This document shows, in pieces, positions 6,074 to 6,695 of a stretch of DNA of 6,695 nucleotides (positions are counted from its first letter, which is position 1; each line of letters opens with the position of its first letter). The DNA is from Saprospiraceae bacterium. GTDB lineage: Bacteria > Bacteroidota > Bacteroidia > Chitinophagales > Saprospiraceae. The position numbers and the translations under genes are program-made. The DNA lies in assembly GCA_013002475.1 (NCBI GenBank), contig JABDJM010000004.1, forward strand, positions 1-6,695. Reading direction: 5' to 3'. The notes beneath the pieces were generated by a model. The model saw only the letters and a program-made list of their open reading frames with translations. It had not been told where the DNA came from and made no database searches.

Positions 6074-6198
6074 CACCCTAAAAATTTCTTTTGGGTCTGC
6101 CGAAGCAGAATTAAGAATTCTTCAATTCTTACTCTCTTTATTGCAAACCCTTTGCCAAAAATGGTTCTGATAGCACCCAATTTTGGGTATTTTATCAT
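6073..6198 (-). CDS. Possible 41-residue basic small protein
   Basis: A minus-strand ATG at 6198 opens a frame of 41 residues beginning MIKYPKLGAIRTIFGKG and ending RQTQKKFLG, rich in Lys/Arg. The bases before the start (AGAATAAATCAGC) are A-rich, as in Bacteroidota starts. The stop lies at the edge of the 38-base repeat, with the 6019-6040 hairpin about 30 bases on, as in a small gene with its own terminator. I do not recognise the sequence. A UUCG hairpin sits within the frame, so the same stretch may instead be a structured RNA. Its short length makes chance a serious alternative. Confidence 0.25.
   Translation of the reverse strand: MIKYPKLGAIRTIFGKGFAIKRVRIEEFLILLRQTQKKFLG
6096..6109 (-). 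other. UUCG tetraloop hairpin
   Basis: On the minus strand TCTGC-TTCG-GCAGA forms a 5-bp stem closed by C-G over UUCG, the extra-stable cUUCGg tetraloop. On the plus strand the loop would be CGAA, with no such stability. A neighbouring inverted repeat, AAGAATT-CTTC-AATTCTT (6113-6130), adds to the folding potential. No T-run follows, so this is not a standard terminator. Confidence 0.5.
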
Positions 6199-6421
6199 GC
6201 TGATTTATTCTAATACATAAAGTCATCAGCACCAGAAAACTTAGACAACCCGGGGTCTTTCAGATTAATTACGGGGCATTTGGACTCACTTTTCTCCTAT
6301 TTCATAAATCTCTGTGACAATGGATGAATTGAGAAATCTTCCTTAAAACAGCTCTACATTAGTCCAGATCCTCACCAAATCCCCAAAAGCTTAATAAACT
6401 GAGACCCTCCCGGCAAAAGAA
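6199..6421. other. AT-rich intergenic stretch with nothing recognised
   Basis: I find no credible ORF, tRNA, repeat or clear TAnnTTTG promoter on either strand in this stretch. If the elements at 5725-6198 are minus-strand transcripts not read through from clpB, their promoter should lie here or just inside it. Confidence 0.4.
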
Positions 6422-6422
6422 A

Positions 6423-6453
6423 AATCAGGCAAGCCAGAAGGCTTTGCCTGATT
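6423..6453 (-). terminator. Intrinsic terminator of clpB
   Basis: The stem AATCAGGCAA-GCC (6423-6435) pairs with GGC-T-TTGCCTGATT (6440-6453), with one bulged T and loop AGAA. On the minus strand it is followed by a T-rich tail (TTTCTTTTG). A second, imperfect hairpin, GCCCCCGAC-AG-GTCGGAGGC (6457-6476), lies between it and the clpB stop and may act in tandem. It is about 45 bases after the clpB stop codon. Confidence 0.85.
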
Positions 6454-6495
6454 CAGGCCCCCGACAGGTCGGAGGCAAATCCCATGAACTATATC

Positions 6496-6695
6496 TTAAT
6501 TGTTCTTTCCAGCTTCTCCCGGGATCAAACGCTCTTTCTGCTCCTTTCTTAATGGATCTCTAAAGACAAGCTTGCCTTCAAAGGCATCAAGCACGACAGG
6601 AGTGCCAGGTGTGATCTTCTTTAAAAGGATCTGCTTCGATAATTCATTTAAAACCCGTTTCTGGATAACCCGCTTAATAGGTCGGGCTCCAAACT
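6496..6695 (-). CDS. clpB: ATP-dependent disaggregase ClpB, C-terminal fragment
   Basis: The last 65 residues and the TAA stop (6498-6496) are visible; the gene continues beyond the right edge. The fragment opens with FGARPIKRVIQKRVLNELSK, the sensor-2 GAR-P motif and following helix of the second AAA+ module (D2 small domain) of class I Clp/Hsp100 proteins. It then has KITPGTPVVLDAFEGKLVFR, matching the ClpB C-terminal strand region. ClpB works with DnaK in the cytoplasm to pull apart aggregated proteins after heat stress. ClpA and ClpC share the GAR-P motif, but the NELS-K-QIL continuation and the end of the protein fit ClpB better. The promoter region is outside the window, so heat-shock control cannot be judged. 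A terminator follows at 6423-6453. Confidence 0.88.
   Translation of the reverse strand, partial: FGARPIKRVIQKRVLNELSKQILLKKITPGTPVVLDAFEGKLVFRDPLRKEQKERLIPGEAGKNN

Noticed and set aside
6170..6192. Small palindrome ACCCAATTTTGGGT on the plus strand
   Set aside because: The stem is short with almost no loop and no associated gene start; it is likely chance in AT-rich sequence.

Overview
The window comes from a member of the Bacteroidota, most likely a flavobacterium or close relative. The evidence is a type IX secretion 'plug' family protein, which belongs to a system restricted to this phylum, weak or absent Shine-Dalgarno sequences, A-rich start regions, and a -7 promoter element of the TAnnTTTG type before the bacilliredoxin gene. 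The genes look like ordinary chromosomal genes. I see no integrase, transposase, phage gene or CRISPR array.

Layout, left to right. Positions 2-844 (+) hold the 3' part of a type IX secretion plug-family gene that is cut by the left edge. After a 146-base gap come three tightly packed plus-strand genes. These are a TolC-family outer-membrane efflux protein (991-2433), a HlyD/RND-type periplasmic adaptor (2448-3863), and a TIGR04282/DUF2064-family putative glycosyltransferase (3863-4480) whose ATG overlaps the adaptor stop codon. The adaptor and outer-membrane protein should form two parts of a tripartite export system, but no inner-membrane pump gene is present here. A small bacilliredoxin gene (BrxA/BrxB family, 4555-4971, +) follows and probably has its own promoter. 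It converges on pdxH (5008-5658, -), the pyridoxamine/pyridoxine 5'-phosphate oxidase. The two share one perfect bidirectional terminator whose stem ends reach into both stop codons. The right edge cuts the 3' end of clpB (6496-6695, -), which is followed by a terminator at 6423-6453.

The most unusual part is the roughly 840 bases between the pdxH start and the clpB stop (5659-6495). No conventional gene is evident there, but it is full of structure. It holds a 38-base direct repeat (37/38 identical, 288 bases apart), and each copy abuts a hairpin whose stem differs in sequence but keeps its pairing. A multi-branched fold is possible at 5875-5971, a UUCG tetraloop hairpin lies near 6096-6109, and several hairpins are followed by T-runs on the minus strand. 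My best reading is one or more undescribed minus-strand small RNAs or very small genes between clpB and pdxH. This is inference from sequence alone. pdxH itself has no ATG start. The family-like N-terminus begins at a TTG that overlaps the stop codon of a 15-residue upstream ORF, which suggests translational coupling or an indel.
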